From Nitrospira sp. (GTDB taxonomy: Bacteria > Nitrospirota > Nitrospiria > Nitrospirales > Nitrospiraceae): a stretch of 64,000 nucleotides of DNA. Positions 9,132-18,184 of the stretch are shown piece by piece. Under the pieces are notes generated by a model. The model was not told where the DNA came from, ran no database searches, and saw only the letters and a list, made by a program, of their open reading frames with translations. The position numbers and the translations under genes are program-made. Location of the stretch: contig SWDS01000006.1 in NCBI GenBank assembly GCA_005116745.1, positions 206,935 through 270,934 on the forward strand. Direction: 5' to 3'. Position 1 is the stretch's first letter; each line of letters starts with the position of its first letter.

Positions 9132-10622
9132 ATGGAATCAGCTTCCAACCATCATTCACAGGCTCCTTCCTTAGCGACTGAGGCACCCGCGCCTTCATCC
9201 TCCGTTCCTGCCGGCTCATCCAGTCTGTACCGTGCTGCTATCGCGTGGTTTTACCGACTCACCATTGAGCAGCGGGTGTTAGCTGGCTTTAGCCTGGTGT
9301 TCGTGGGGATTCTTATCGTGAGCGCCGTATCCTATGGCAATATGAAGATCCTACTTGCGAACAGGGGATTGGATGGCCGCAGTCAGGAGCTCATCCAGGT
9401 CCTAAACAATATCGATGTGGCGATGAGTGAAGCAGAAGATACACACCGTCGTTATCTGGTGACGGGAGAGGCGTCGTATCTGGAAGCGTATAAGCAGGTT
9501 GTGAAGCAGAAGCCGACATTCACCACGTATCTTAATGACTTGATCCGTGAATCACCGGAGCAGCAACAACGGGCAGGACTTCTCGATCGGATGATGGACC
9601 GGCAACTGAACGCTGAATCAAAAGCTATCGCCCAGTTTCAGGAGGGTGGCTTCCGAGCCGTTAAGAAAATGGCCTTTGAAGGGGCCGGAAAACATGAGCT
9701 TAGCGTGATTCACAAAATTATTGGGGAAATGGATGTGTATGAGCGACAGGCAGTAAGTCGGCGTATCGTGGAATCATCCGCCGGGACCAAAGCTACCATC
9801 GTACTCCTGGGCATCGGTGCATTGCTGCAGCTGGTTCTGCTGGCATGGGTCCACTATCTCATTCGTCATGACCTCACGGAACGGCGACGTGTGGCCGGGG
9901 AACTCCAACGGCGAGGAGAGCTCTTGGAGGCTGCAAACAAGGAGTTGGAGGCGTTCAGCTATTCCGTTTCCCACGACCTCCGAGCTCCGCTGCGACACAT
10001 TGACGGCTATGCCGCACTCTTACGGAAAGCGGTTGAGCAGTCTCTCAACGACAAGGCTGCTCGCTATTTGCAGACGATCTCCGACTCTGCCAAACAGATG
10101 GGACAGCTGATCGACGACTTGTTGGTGTTCTCTCGTATGGGTCGGCAAGAAATGCTTGATACCGCTGTCAATCTGGATCAGTTGATCAAGAGCATCCTTT
10201 CCGATCTCCGCGTGGACTTGCAAGGACGGGAGATATCATGGACAATCGCTCTACTGCCTGAAGTACAGGGTGATCCGGCCATGCTCCGACAAGTCTTTAT
10301 GAACTTGATCGCAAACGCTGTGAAGTTCACGAGCACCAGGCCGATGGCGACGATTGAGATTGGTGCGGAGCGTCCCAGCTCTACCGAGATCGTTCTTTTC
10401 GTCCGTGACAATGGTGTGGGATTCGACATGCAGTACGCCTCCAAATTGTTTGGAGTATTTCAGAGACTGCACCGAGTCGATGAGTTTGAAGGAACCGGTA
10501 TTGGGCTCGCCAACGTTCGTCGGATTATTCATCGCCATGGGGGACGGACCTGGGCCGAAGGTGTGCCTGATAAGGGAGCGACGTTCTACGTTCTGCTTCC
10601 GACAAGGAGGCATGACTCATGA
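9132..10622 (+). CDS. Membrane histidine kinase with a CHASE3-like sensor domain
   Basis: A 496-residue sensor kinase. The N-terminal 35 residues are Ser/Pro/Ala-rich, followed by a first membrane helix (about 52-75), an extracytoplasmic helical domain that resembles CHASE3 (with the typical DTHRRYLVTGEASYL segment), and a second membrane helix around 220-240. The cytoplasmic part has a phosphoacceptor box (FSYSVSHDLRAPLRHIDGYA, His in SHDLR) and an ATPase domain with N, G1 (DNGVGFD) and G2 (GTGIGLA) boxes. It overlaps the following receiver gene by four bases, so the two are probably a kinase-regulator pair. The signal is unknown. Confidence 0.88.
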   Translation: MESASNHHSQAPSLATEAPAPSSSVPAGSSSLYRAAIAWFYRLTIEQRVLAGFSLVFVGILIVSAVSYGNMKILLANRGLDGRSQELIQVLNNIDVAMSEAEDTHRRYLVTGEASYLEAYKQVVKQKPTFTTYLNDLIRESPEQQQRAGLLDRMMDRQLNAESKAIAQFQEGGFRAVKKMAFEGAGKHELSVIHKIIGEMDVYERQAVSRRIVESSAGTKATIVLLGIGALLQLVLLAWVHYLIRHDLTERRRVAGELQRRGELLEAANKELEAFSYSVSHDLRAPLRHIDGYAALLRKAVEQSLNDKAARYLQTISDSAKQMGQLIDDLLVFSRMGRQEMLDTAVNLDQLIKSILSDLRVDLQGREISWTIALLPEVQGDPAMLRQVFMNLIANAVKFTSTRPMATIEIGAERPSSTEIVLFVRDNGVGFDMQYASKLFGVFQRLHRVDEFEGTGIGLANVRRIIHRHGGRTWAEGVPDKGATFYVLLPTRRHDS

Positions 10623-11074
10623 CTGCGGCCAAGCCGATTCTACTTGCCGAGGATAACCCGAGAGACGCCGAACTGGCCTTGGCTGCCATGGAGGCAGAGC
10701 ATATCTCCGAGAAAGTCGTGCTGTGCCATGACGGCGCTGAAGTGTTGGACTACTTATATTGTCGCGGACAATTCAAGTCACGACTGAAAGGGAATCCAGC
10801 TGTTGTATTCCTTGACCTCAAAATGCCAAAAGTGAACGGCCTGGAGGTCTTGCGTACCATCAAGGCGGACGTCAATCTTCGTCCGATTCCTGTTGTGATG
10901 CTCACATCGTCGCGAGAAGAACGTGACCTAGCCGAGAGCTATGCCTTGGGGGCCAACGCCTACGTCGTCAAACCTGTGGAGTTTCACAAGTTCTTGTCCG
11001 CGGTCAAAGAGCTAGGAACTTTCTGGGGTGTCATTAATGAACCCCCTCCTGAAAATTGCCGTTCCACCCACTGA
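10619..11074 (+). CDS. Single-domain response regulator (Rcp1/CheY-like)
   Basis: A 151-residue stand-alone receiver with no output domain. The acidic pair (LLAEDNPRD), the phosphoacceptor aspartate (VVFLDLKMPKVNG), the Thr/Ser switch (VMLTSSRE) and the lysine (YVVKPVEF) are all present. The sequence type (LDYLYCRGQF) is that of receivers paired with phytochrome-like kinases. Its start overlaps the stop of the preceding kinase, and its end overlaps or abuts the next kinase gene, which suggests a three-gene signalling unit. Confidence 0.9.
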   Translation: MTAAKPILLAEDNPRDAELALAAMEAEHISEKVVLCHDGAEVLDYLYCRGQFKSRLKGNPAVVFLDLKMPKVNGLEVLRTIKADVNLRPIPVVMLTSSREERDLAESYALGANAYVVKPVEFHKFLSAVKELGTFWGVINEPPPENCRSTH

Positions 11075-11081
11075 CCTTACC

Positions 11082-12713
11082 ATGACGACTGCGCTGAGAA
11101 TCCTGCATCTAGAGGCGAACCCACAGGATGGAGATCGCATCGAGGCCCTGTTGTGTGAGGGAGGGCTGTCGTGTGCGCTGCGACGGGTAGAAACTCACCG
11201 CGCCTTTACTTCCGCTCTGAACGATGGCCAGGTGGACCTCATCTTGGCTGCGTTCTCCATTCATGGGTTTGATGAGGGAGGTGCTCTAGCGGTGGCTCAG
11301 CAGGCAGCTCCTGACGTGCCGTTTATCTTCATCTCGGCAGCAGATGCTGAGACGCGGTGTATCGAGCACATGCATCGTGGTGCGACGGATTGCATTTCCA
11401 AAGAAGGATTAGGTCGACTGGTCCCATCGGTGCGCCGTGTCCTGCGTGAGCGAGAAGCACGAGCGGCACGAACGCAAGCAGAGGATGCACTGGGACAAAG
11501 CGAGATGCAACTTCGTCAGCTCCAGAAACTCGAGGCCGTCGGCCGTTTGACGGGAGGTCTGGCACATGATTTCAACAACTTACTGATGGTTATCATGGGA
11601 CAGAGTCAGGTGCTGCTCAGTGAAATGGGTTTGGATCACCCGCTGAGGCATAGGGTGGAAGAAATGCAGAAGGCGGGTGAGCGCGCGAGGGTGCTCATCC
11701 GGCAGTTGCTCAGCTTCAGCAGAAAGCAACTTTCCGGATCGAAAGTTCTGAGCTTGAACACCATGCTCAGTAACTGTGAGAGCATGCTTCGGAGGTTGAT
11801 AGGAGCGGATATTCAACTGATGTTGAGGTTGAGTGTAGACGATCTCCGAATCAAGGCTGATCCTATTTTTGTCGAGCAGATTCTGATGAATCTGGTCGTC
11901 AACGCACGAGATGCGATGCCGACCGGCGGGAAGCTGATGATTGAGACTACATCGGTCGATCTCGACTACGCGCCGAAGTATCACGCCAATCCGATCGGAC
12001 AAGGAGAGTATGTAAAGATATCGGTGTCTGACACAGGCTGCGGAATGTCTCCTGAGGTACAGACGCAGATCTTCAAGCCGTTTTTCACGACCAAGGAAGA
12101 AGGAAAAGGAACCGGACTTGGGCTATCGACCGTGTTCGGCATCGTGACCGAGAGTGGCGGAGGGTTGGATGTGATCAGCGAGATAGGAGAGGGGACGCGT
12201 TTTGAGGTCTACCTCCCGCGTGCGATTAGCGAGATTGAGGTGCCAGCAGAGGAGAACGTACCGGTGCAGTCGCTCGAGGGCCATGAAACCATTCTCCTTG
12301 TTGAGGATGAGGAGGAGGTTCGTGTACTGATCCGAGATGAGCTTCGGAAGTTCGGCTATCGCATCGTCGAAGCAAGAAACGGTATAGAGGCGTGTCTGGT
12401 GGCCACGCCGCATATTGGGAAGCTCAACCTATTGCTTACGGATATCGTGATGCCGAGGATGAGTGGGACTGAACTGGCGAGGCATCTTCGCGTGATTAAA
12501 CCGGAATTGAAGCTGCTCTTCATATCGGGGTATACGGATGATGTTGGTATCGGGGCCGGCGACCCGGCGAGTGCCTTTCTACAGAAGCCGTTTACACCGG
12601 AAGCATTGGCAAGTTCCGTACGTGAGTTGTTGGATATGAAGCTGACAACGCGGACAAGGGGCGATCAGCAGCCTGAGGCGAGTGAACAGTCCCAGAGCGT
12701 CACTCGCTCCTGA
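11082..12713 (+). CDS. Hybrid histidine kinase: degenerate receiver - HisKA - ATPase - receiver
   Basis: A soluble hybrid kinase of about 543 residues from the chosen start. An N-terminal receiver-like domain (LRILHLEANPQDGDRI) has lost the acidic pocket (LEAN instead of LEDN) and the phosphoacceptor (ILAAFSIHGFD instead of a D-Y/F-x-x-P pattern), so it is probably a pseudo-receiver. Then come a dimerisation box with the phosphoacceptor His (GGLAHDFNNLL), an ATPase domain (DTGCGMS, GTGLGLST) and a C-terminal receiver that looks active (LLVEDEEEVR, LLTDIVMPRMSG, FLQKPFTP). Starts at GTG 11028 or ATG 11037 are possible and would overlap the previous gene; 11082 is the first start next to the domain and has no clear ribosome site. 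Confidence 0.85.
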   Translation: MTTALRILHLEANPQDGDRIEALLCEGGLSCALRRVETHRAFTSALNDGQVDLILAAFSIHGFDEGGALAVAQQAAPDVPFIFISAADAETRCIEHMHRGATDCISKEGLGRLVPSVRRVLREREARAARTQAEDALGQSEMQLRQLQKLEAVGRLTGGLAHDFNNLLMVIMGQSQVLLSEMGLDHPLRHRVEEMQKAGERARVLIRQLLSFSRKQLSGSKVLSLNTMLSNCESMLRRLIGADIQLMLRLSVDDLRIKADPIFVEQILMNLVVNARDAMPTGGKLMIETTSVDLDYAPKYHANPIGQGEYVKISVSDTGCGMSPEVQTQIFKPFFTTKEEGKGTGLGLSTVFGIVTESGGGLDVISEIGEGTRFEVYLPRAISEIEVPAEENVPVQSLEGHETILLVEDEEEVRVLIRDELRKFGYRIVEARNGIEACLVATPHIGKLNLLLTDIVMPRMSGTELARHLRVIKPELKLLFISGYTDDVGIGAGDPASAFLQKPFTPEALASSVRELLDMKLTTRTRGDQQPEASEQSQSVTRS

Positions 12714-12770
12714 ACTATGAGCTGTTGTGACCTGCCTCCTTGCTCCAACTGGATGTCCGTAGGGGCCGTC

Positions 12771-13619
12771 ATGAACAGATCCTGGTGGTGTGAAGGAACC
12801 CAGCATGCCGTGCGCATCCTCTTCCTGAGCGTTGTTCTACTGCCAAACTTGTGTCCAGCTCAAGATATTTTGTGGGAGCGCCTATCTGACGGTCTCATGG
12901 TGTCGGTGTGGAAGCCAGGCGATGTGTGTCCTACTGTGCCGACCATGCTAGTTGTTGACATGGATCCGGAACGTACAAAGTTCTCCGTTCATCATTACGC
13001 CCAAGAAGCGCTTTCAGAGCCGCCCAGGATCGACGAATGGCAGAAACGAACGGGCCATCATGTGCTATTCAATGCCGGGTTGTTCCGGGAAAACTTTGCG
13101 TATCTCGGTCTTCTCTATAAGGACGGGCGCCCGTTAGGAAGCCGGCGCCACACCTCATGGCAGGGATTGTTTGTTGCAGAACCGATCGCCTTGGGGTTGA
13201 AGAAGGCGCGGATTCTTGATCTGACCGCAGAGCGTTTCGATGAAGAACAACCGGGCTACCGTGAAGCAGCACAGGCGTTAATGCTGTTGGATCTGACCGG
13301 CAAGATCCGTGTCCGCGAGGGTGGGAAACATGCCTATCAGACGATTGTCGCGGAGACGAAAGCCGGACACATTCTTCTCTTGAAGAGCCTTGGAGCCGTT
13401 CGCTTATACGATATCGCTCAGTGTTTCAAAGATGCGCTTCCCGCTGTGCGTCAAGCGATGGCAATGGATGGTGGGTCGTCCTCAGACGTCAGAATTTTAG
13501 GATCATTGTGGGAAAAAGACTTCCTGGTACCAGATCATGCTTCCTGGAAGAGTTTGTTCGGGGGAAGCACGGGCAGTCATATCCCGTTGCCGACCGTGAT
13601 TGGGGCCAGTCCCAGGTAA
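12771..13619 (+). CDS. Secreted phosphodiester glycosidase family protein (NAGPA/DUF2233 type)
   Basis: About 282 residues beginning with a signal peptide (basic residues, then ILFLSVVLLPNLCPAQ). An earlier in-frame ATG at 12717 exists, but ATG 12771 has an AGGGG site 7 bases upstream. The family resembles the lysosomal 'uncovering enzyme' and bacterial glycosidases. Typical elements seen are HVLFNAGLF near residue 85, the DLTGKIRV strand, and AMAMDGGSSSD near the C terminus, where the family has its MDGG-S motif. It probably acts in the periplasm on an unknown glycan. The next gene starts at its stop codon (TAATG). Confidence 0.75.
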   Translation: MNRSWWCEGTQHAVRILFLSVVLLPNLCPAQDILWERLSDGLMVSVWKPGDVCPTVPTMLVVDMDPERTKFSVHHYAQEALSEPPRIDEWQKRTGHHVLFNAGLFRENFAYLGLLYKDGRPLGSRRHTSWQGLFVAEPIALGLKKARILDLTAERFDEEQPGYREAAQALMLLDLTGKIRVREGGKHAYQTIVAETKAGHILLLKSLGAVRLYDIAQCFKDALPAVRQAMAMDGGSSSDVRILGSLWEKDFLVPDHASWKSLFGGSTGSHIPLPTVIGASPR

Positions 13620-13936
13620 TGACTACATCTTGGCTAACAACCATTCTGGTAGCAGCGTGCCTAGCCGTTGGAGGCTGTGCCGATGGCGCAAAGATTGTTC
13701 AGCAACACGACACAGGCGGAGTTGTCATCTATCCATTCAAAGAGGGACAGGGGCCGATGCTCTCGTCATTCCGCCAGGAGGCCCTCGACCTCATGAAAGG
13801 GAAATGCGGTGGTAGTTCTTACAGCATCGTTCGCGAGGGAGAAGCCAAAGGGCGCACTCGAGTCGTGAGTCCCCTTGATGGGGCGCAAGAACTCGTAGAG
13901 GAGCGGCGTTGGGGGATTCAGTTTGAGTGCAAATGA
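13619..13936 (+). CDS. Small predicted lipoprotein, function unknown
   Basis: A 105-residue protein whose ATG overlaps the stop of the preceding glycosidase gene, so the two are likely coupled. The N terminus is a lipoprotein signal: a hydrophobic stretch ending in the lipobox LAVGGC. The mature part holds three cysteines, two of them close together (KGKCGG) and near the end (FECK), possibly a disulfide. I do not recognise the family. A longer frame starting at 13421 lies inside the glycosidase gene and is not supported. Confidence 0.6.
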   Translation: MTTSWLTTILVAACLAVGGCADGAKIVQQHDTGGVVIYPFKEGQGPMLSSFRQEALDLMKGKCGGSSYSIVREGEAKGRTRVVSPLDGAQELVEERRWGIQFECK

Positions 13937-13971
13937 AAGTGAGAGGGAAGGCACAATCTACGCGGATGGCA

Positions 13972-14550
13972 CTAGCGATTCTTCATCGTGGTCATGAGAT
14001 CCTGAATGGTTAAGAGACTGATCAGCTGAATCGTTTCTATTTCTACCCGTGCTCTTCCCGCCTGCTCTTGGCGGTCCACAATCACTAATGCATGATCCAC
14101 CCTAAGCCCAGCTTCCCGAGCGACCGCCACTGCTTTCAACAAGGACCCACCGCTTGTGAGTACATCATCCACGATCAGTGCTCGATCGCCGGGGCGAATA
14201 CTACCTTCGATCAATTTCCCTAGCCCATGGTCTTTGGGTTGCTTGCGCACTACAAATGTCCGCCAGAGGCGTTGACGCGAAGCAGCGCAGGCGAAATCTG
14301 AAACAGTCATGGCGATTGGGATAGCTCCGAGTTCGAGGCCGCCCAGACAATCGAATTCAATGTCAGTGAGCGCTTCATAGGCCAGCTGGGCGACCAGACG
14401 ACGCGCTTCTGGGTGCGCCATAAGGGCTCGACAATCGACATAGAAAGGACTGACCTCGCCAGAGGCGAGCTTGAATCCCTTGTCACGATCCCATTTAAAC
14501 GACTGCGTATCGTGAAACGCTTGCGCCAGTTGCTCCCGAACAGTCCCCAT
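13972..14550 (-). CDS. pyrE: Orotate phosphoribosyltransferase
   Basis: Joins orotate to PRPP to make orotidine 5'-phosphate in pyrimidine synthesis. About 192 residues. The PRPP-binding loop ALIVDDVLTSGGS is intact, as are the N-terminal FKLASGEVSPFYVDCR region and the flexible-loop lysines (VVRKQPKDHGLGK). The ORF could start six codons earlier, but the ATG at 14550 has a GGGGAG site at proper spacing. It lies downstream of cbiX on the same strand, with a 73-base gap. Confidence 0.93.
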   Translation of the reverse strand: MGTVREQLAQAFHDTQSFKWDRDKGFKLASGEVSPFYVDCRALMAHPEARRLVAQLAYEALTDIEFDCLGGLELGAIPIAMTVSDFACAASRQRLWRTFVVRKQPKDHGLGKLIEGSIRPGDRALIVDDVLTSGGSLLKAVAVAREAGLRVDHALVIVDRQEQAGRARVEIETIQLISLLTIQDLMTTMKNR

Positions 14551-14623
14551 GAATTCTCCCCTGTGCATTAATCAAATGGTGGGGACATTTTACACTGAGT
14601 GACCTGAATGGGAACATACCTTT

Positions 14624-15157
14624 TCACGCCTTTCCGATTGAAACTGCTTCGGAAAACCTCCGGACCTGTTCAGCTAACGTGTTGGCGACTGAGTCGAGAT
14701 CAAATGGCCAGGCGTAACGCAGATCGACCTCGGGATATTGTGGCCGCAACTGATCGAGGATTTCGGGAATCTCGACTTCCGAATGTGACCCACCTGGCGT
14801 GAACATGGTCGTCGTCACGGTAATGTGAGTTGCCCCTTGCTTGATCAATAACTCGACTGATTCCTCCAATGTCGGTGCACAGAACTCATTGTAGGCCACG
14901 GCAAAGAGAGTGCCATTGAGTTGCGCTCGAAGTCGTGCTGCGACTTGTTCGAGACCTGCTTGGTAGGGGTCCGTTTCTGCTGTTCTGGGCCACTGCCTGA
15001 CCTTAGCGTCTAATTCAAGTTCTTCCGCTGAAGGCGGAAGCTTCGCCGCCCGGCGTTGGCCTTCTAATCGTTTCAGTTTTGTGATGAGTTCTGAAGGGCA
15101 TCCCTTGGGAATGCCACCGTGTCCCACCAAAATGACTCCATGCTGATAAGTCGCCAT
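14624..15157 (-). CDS. CbiX/sirohydrochlorin-chelatase family protein (intact copy)
   Basis: A 177-residue protein of the CbiX/SirB class II chelatase family, which inserts cobalt, nickel or iron into sirohydrochlorin. Candidate metal ligands are the His in VILVGHGGIPKGC and the His in FTPGGSHSEVEIPEIL. The start at 15157 has a strong AGGAGG site; longer frames upstream run through the amoC 3' end and are rejected. It lies just downstream of amoC on the same strand, separated by a hairpin. Two broken relatives of this gene lie elsewhere in the window (32357 and 39724), and an amoC remnant is also present (43341). Substrate and metal cannot be told from sequence. Confidence 0.8.
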   Translation of the reverse strand: MATYQHGVILVGHGGIPKGCPSELITKLKRLEGQRRAAKLPPSAEELELDAKVRQWPRTAETDPYQAGLEQVAARLRAQLNGTLFAVAYNEFCAPTLEESVELLIKQGATHITVTTTMFTPGGSHSEVEIPEILDQLRPQYPEVDLRYAWPFDLDSVANTLAEQVRRFSEAVSIGKA

Positions 15158-15178
15158 GAATCCTCCTATGCATAGTTC

Positions 15179-15210
15179 GGCCCGGAACTCCCTGATTGGA
15201 ATTCCGGGCC
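15179..15210 (-). terminator. Hairpin behind amoC
   Basis: A 13-bp inverted repeat (GGCCCGGAANTCC arms, 6-base loop) 28 bases after the amoC stop. On the minus-strand transcript the one mismatch becomes a G-U pair, so the stem is complete. There is no T-run behind it here, so it may act as an mRNA stabiliser or partial terminator between amoC and cbiX. The same hairpin, followed by a T-run, lies behind the amoC remnant at 43446-43477. Confidence 0.7.
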
Positions 15211-15237
15211 GCATCCTCACGCCGCTACTGCGATCGA

Positions 15238-16047
15238 CTAGTAGACCGACTTCGCCCCCGGGCCGACCTGGCTGGGGAACGGATCCAGAATGGCCTTGGG
15301 CGCGTTGTTCCAGATCACATCCGCCAGATTCGACATCCGGCTCACGATCTGCGCCGCAACTCCACCGGCCGCTCCGAACAGCCCGCACCACCCCAACGTC
15401 ACAAAGCCCCAATGCAACGGCGCCGCAAACAGCTCATCCACAAACCAGAACGCATGGCCCCACTCATTGAGGCCCACGTTCGGGAGAATCATCATCGGCC
15501 CCACCACCGCCGCCACCAACGGGAACGACGTGGCTTGGCTGTACAGTGGCAACCGGGTCTGCGCATACAGATAACTCGACACGCCGCACGTGATGTACAA
15601 CGGGAACGTCCCGTAGAACGCCACAATGTGGCTCGCCGTAAAGCTCGTGTCCCGGATGATCACTTGATGCCACGCGGCATCCTGCTCTAACGTGTAGCTG
15701 CCCGCGTAGTACACGCCCCAGATGTAGCAGGCCAACCAGCCCATCCAGTGAAAGTACCGCTTCAGCTCGAGCTTCGGGTCCAGGTTCGCCAGATTCCGAT
15801 CCCGCGTCACCCAGATCCACCCGATCGACGTGGCAAAGAACACGGCGTTGGCCAGAATGTTAAACCGCCACAGCCCCATCCACACTGATTCGAACTCTGG
15901 CGTCATGGAGTCGAGACCGTGCGAGTACCCAAACGTTCGCTGGTACACCACCCAAAACACGCCAATTGCCAACATCCCAAACCAGCCGAGCTTCGCCGAC
16001 TTTGTGTCGTACCACTGCGAGATATCATACCCTCTATCGCTGGCCAT
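15238..16047 (-). CDS. amoC: Ammonia monooxygenase subunit C
   Basis: A 269-residue membrane subunit of copper membrane monooxygenase, which oxidises ammonia to hydroxylamine. The variable-copper-site ligands are visible as Asp123, His127 and His140 in [10 protein letters not shown] and [13 protein letters not shown], with the family's D-x3-H-x12-H spacing. About six membrane helices are predicted, and the N terminus [11 protein letters not shown] is cytoplasmic-type. The ORF could start at 16065, but ATG 16047 has a GAGGGAGGG site 6 bases upstream. amoA and amoB are not nearby, so this is a stand-alone amoC like the extra copies of ammonia oxidisers. In a Nitrospira background it points to comammox. 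A hairpin and cbiX follow. Confidence 0.93.
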   Translation of the reverse strand: MASDRGYDISQWYDTKSAKLGWFGMLAIGVFWVVYQRTFGYSHGLDSMTPEFESVWMGLWRFNILANAVFFATSIGWIWVTRDRNLANLDPKLELKRYFHWMGWLACYIWGVYYAGSYTLEQDAAWHQVIIRDTSFTASHIVAFYGTFPLYITCGVSSYLYAQTRLPLYSQATSFPLVAAVVGPMMILPNVGLNEWGHAFWFVDELFAAPLHWGFVTLGWCGLFGAAGGVAAQIVSRMSNLADVIWNNAPKAILDPFPSQVGPGAKSVY

Positions 16048-16529
16048 AATGTGTCCCTCCCTCAACTATATAAATCTCAGAGACTGCGCTCTCCTACTAT
16101 TTCACTACAGTGATTTCTAGAGAAAAACGCCTTCTCCTTCCTCTCACGCATATATAATTTATACTCATCAAGATACTCTTTTCAACTCAATTACCCCCAC
16201 CACTCTCATGCGAGACTAACTCTAGTATGCTCATCTTTCCATTTTTCATTATATCCTATTGATACTATTGGCATAATACAGATTATTCATCTGGCAATAT
16301 TAATGGTTAGCACGTAAGACCTACATCTAAAATTGCTACCGATTTAGCATTCTTGGTAAAGGATAGAGGTGAGAATTCATTACTGGTGATTAAAACCCCA
16401 TCTCCTGGTTGATCCATTTTCATGGATATCCTCAAGCTCGATGAGCTCAACATTGATACACCCTCATCCATAGAGTAGGATGAACGCGTTTTCTCATTTT
16501 TCAAATAGTTGACGATTTGGAGTGACGCA
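16048..16529. promoter_or_regulatory. AT-rich intergenic region with a candidate amoC promoter
   Basis: About 480 bases between the divergently arranged amoC and the DUF1566 gene, with no convincing gene. On the minus strand a candidate sigma70 promoter reads TTGAAA (16180-16185), 16 bases, TATAAA (16158-16163). It would give an amoC leader of about 100 bases. The stretch is clearly richer in A and T than its surroundings. No B12 riboswitch or tRNA-like structure was recognised. Confidence 0.35.
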
Positions 16530-17096
16530 GTGCTAGCTAATAATAAGTGGGTGCGCCAATTGCTGTTCCTGGTCCTCATTGGGGGAGCTTGCCTAGTGGG
16601 TTCCCAATTCATAATGCGCCCGGCTGTCCAAAAGGACGCGCTCATCGCCGATATCATCAAGAACTGGCAAGAGGCACATCCGGCGGCTGAACGTTTCGTG
16701 ATCTTGCCGGACTTCAACAACAATGCGGTTCTCGATAAGGATACAAACCTCATCTGGGAGCTCTCCCCAATGCCAACGTCCGTGACATGGAACGAAGCCC
16801 GCACTACATGTGTACCCCGAGTGACCGGTGGTCAAAAAGGCTGGCGCCTACCGGCACCCTCCGAAATGCGTAGCCTCGTGGGGCCGGCAGTGGACTCTCC
16901 GATACCTAATATCCCCCCAGGGCATCCATTCTTGAACATCCAGCCAACATCCTATTGGACAGTAGTCCCCGAAGAGAATCAGCCTTCCTATGCGCGATAT
17001 GTAGATGCATTCCTCGGTAACGTTCTGAGTTTCATCAAGATCTACACCTATCCAGTCTGGTGCGTGCGTGGACCGATCAAATCCGATGACCATTGA
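16530..17096 (+). CDS. Membrane-anchored DUF1566-domain protein
   Basis: About 188 residues from a GTG start that has a GGAG site 8 bases upstream; a TTG at 16509 is possible. One N-terminal membrane helix (LLFLVLIGGACLVGSQFIM) is followed by a periplasmic DUF1566 (Lcl C-terminal-like) domain. It has the pattern LPDFNNNAVLDKDTNLIWE, then TWNEARTTC, GWRLPAPSEMRSLV, and a C-terminal YPVWCVRG. The two cysteines probably form a disulfide. The molecular function of this domain is not known. It is the neighbour of amoC on the other strand. Confidence 0.6.
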   Translation: MLANNKWVRQLLFLVLIGGACLVGSQFIMRPAVQKDALIADIIKNWQEAHPAAERFVILPDFNNNAVLDKDTNLIWELSPMPTSVTWNEARTTCVPRVTGGQKGWRLPAPSEMRSLVGPAVDSPIPNIPPGHPFLNIQPTSYWTVVPEENQPSYARYVDAFLGNVLSFIKIYTYPVWCVRGPIKSDDH

Positions 17097-17254
17097 GCTG
17101 AGCAGTCACGTTGCGGTAGAACTCCAACAAGTCTTGCTCACAGCGTAGCTCATTCACCTCACCCACTTCCCCAGTGCCACACATTTTCCAAAACCCTCTC
17201 CCAGTGTGACTCCATTGAAAACAACGATCCGCATCGCAGGGATATGAATTGACG

Positions 17255-18178
17255 TTACTGATACACGCGCTGGCGCATCGAAAGAAGAATCATCAGGCGG
17301 CTGTGTAGTGCAGGGAGATCATCGAGCAGTTCAACTTTGGTCTCACGAAGAAGGTCTCCGAACGCGCGAGCACCCTGCCCACCGACGGCCAGAGGCCATC
17401 GCGTAGCCAGTTGTTCAAACCCCTTCAGTTGTTGGAGCATAGCCTCCTCAGACTTCGCTTCAGTGAGAGAGAGAAGCACGAGATCGGGACTGATCTTGTC
17501 GCAGAAAGTCATGAGGTCTGACATGGGCAAGTTAGGGCCTAAGTAATAGACTTGGCAACCTCTCGTCGCTGCGATATACGCCACGGCTTGGGCGCCGATT
17601 TCATGCGTTTCACCTTCTGGACAAGCGATCAATACACGCGGACCGAATTCATTCACCGGAAGCTGGCTCATCACAGAAAACAACTTCTGCTGGATGAGCT
17701 TCGTCACGTAATGTTCGATGGCTGTACCAAGACGGCCTTCGTGCCACTCTTCCCCAATTCGTCGTTGTAGTGGGAGTAAAATCCGCTGGACAGCTTCTTC
17801 GAACGGAATGACGGCCACTGCACCGTTGAGCTTCCGCTCGAACCCCGCCTTATCGATCGGGGCAAGCAATCCCATCAAATCATCCAATAGATGTTCATGT
17901 GGCTTCTGTTCCTCTGCGACGAACGGAGTTGCGAGACGCATACGTGCGATCACTGCAACACGTCCCTCTGTGGCGAGACCACCGATTGTTGCGCCTTGTT
18001 CCATCTGGGCCTTCACAAAGCGAAGAAGTGCCACATCCTCATCACTGTACTCGCGATAGCGATTCGAACTTCTCGAAGGTGTGACAAGCCCATACCGCCT
18101 CTCCCACACACGAATGACGTCCTTCGACAGTCCAGTTAATTTCGCAACTCTATGAATTCTATGTTTATTCATAAACAT
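17255..18178 (-). CDS. carH: MerR-type regulator with B12-binding photosensor domain (CarH/LitR class)
   Basis: A 307-residue regulator. Residues 1-75 form a MerR winged helix (VAKLTGLSKDVIRVWERRYG). The middle is a helical bundle with the CarH signature W-x9-EH (WHEGRLGTAIEH), where Trp caps the adenosyl group. The C-terminal Rossmann domain has the cobalamin-binding E-x-H-x-x-G motif (GETHEIGAQ), whose His is the lower ligand. CarH proteins bind DNA in the dark with adenosylcobalamin and let go in light. A divergent promoter pair with 11-bp repeats lies directly upstream, so it probably controls itself and the cytochrome operon at 18309. The predicted transcript start falls on the first ATG (leaderless); an ATG two codons later is the alternative. 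Confidence 0.88.
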   Translation of the reverse strand: MFMNKHRIHRVAKLTGLSKDVIRVWERRYGLVTPSRSSNRYREYSDEDVALLRFVKAQMEQGATIGGLATEGRVAVIARMRLATPFVAEEQKPHEHLLDDLMGLLAPIDKAGFERKLNGAVAVIPFEEAVQRILLPLQRRIGEEWHEGRLGTAIEHYVTKLIQQKLFSVMSQLPVNEFGPRVLIACPEGETHEIGAQAVAYIAATRGCQVYYLGPNLPMSDLMTFCDKISPDLVLLSLTEAKSEEAMLQQLKGFEQLATRWPLAVGGQGARAFGDLLRETKVELLDDLPALHSRLMILLSMRQRVYQ

Positions 18179-18184
18179 TCTTTA

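Noticed and set aside
15158-15412. N-terminal extension of the CbiX-like protein
   Set aside because: It would read through the amoC 3' end and hairpin; the ATG at 15157 has a perfect ribosome site and starts at the domain.
16048-16529. B12 riboswitch upstream of amoC or cbiX
   Set aside because: I could not find the conserved B12-box wording or a matching stem arrangement in the leader or in the gap before cbiX.
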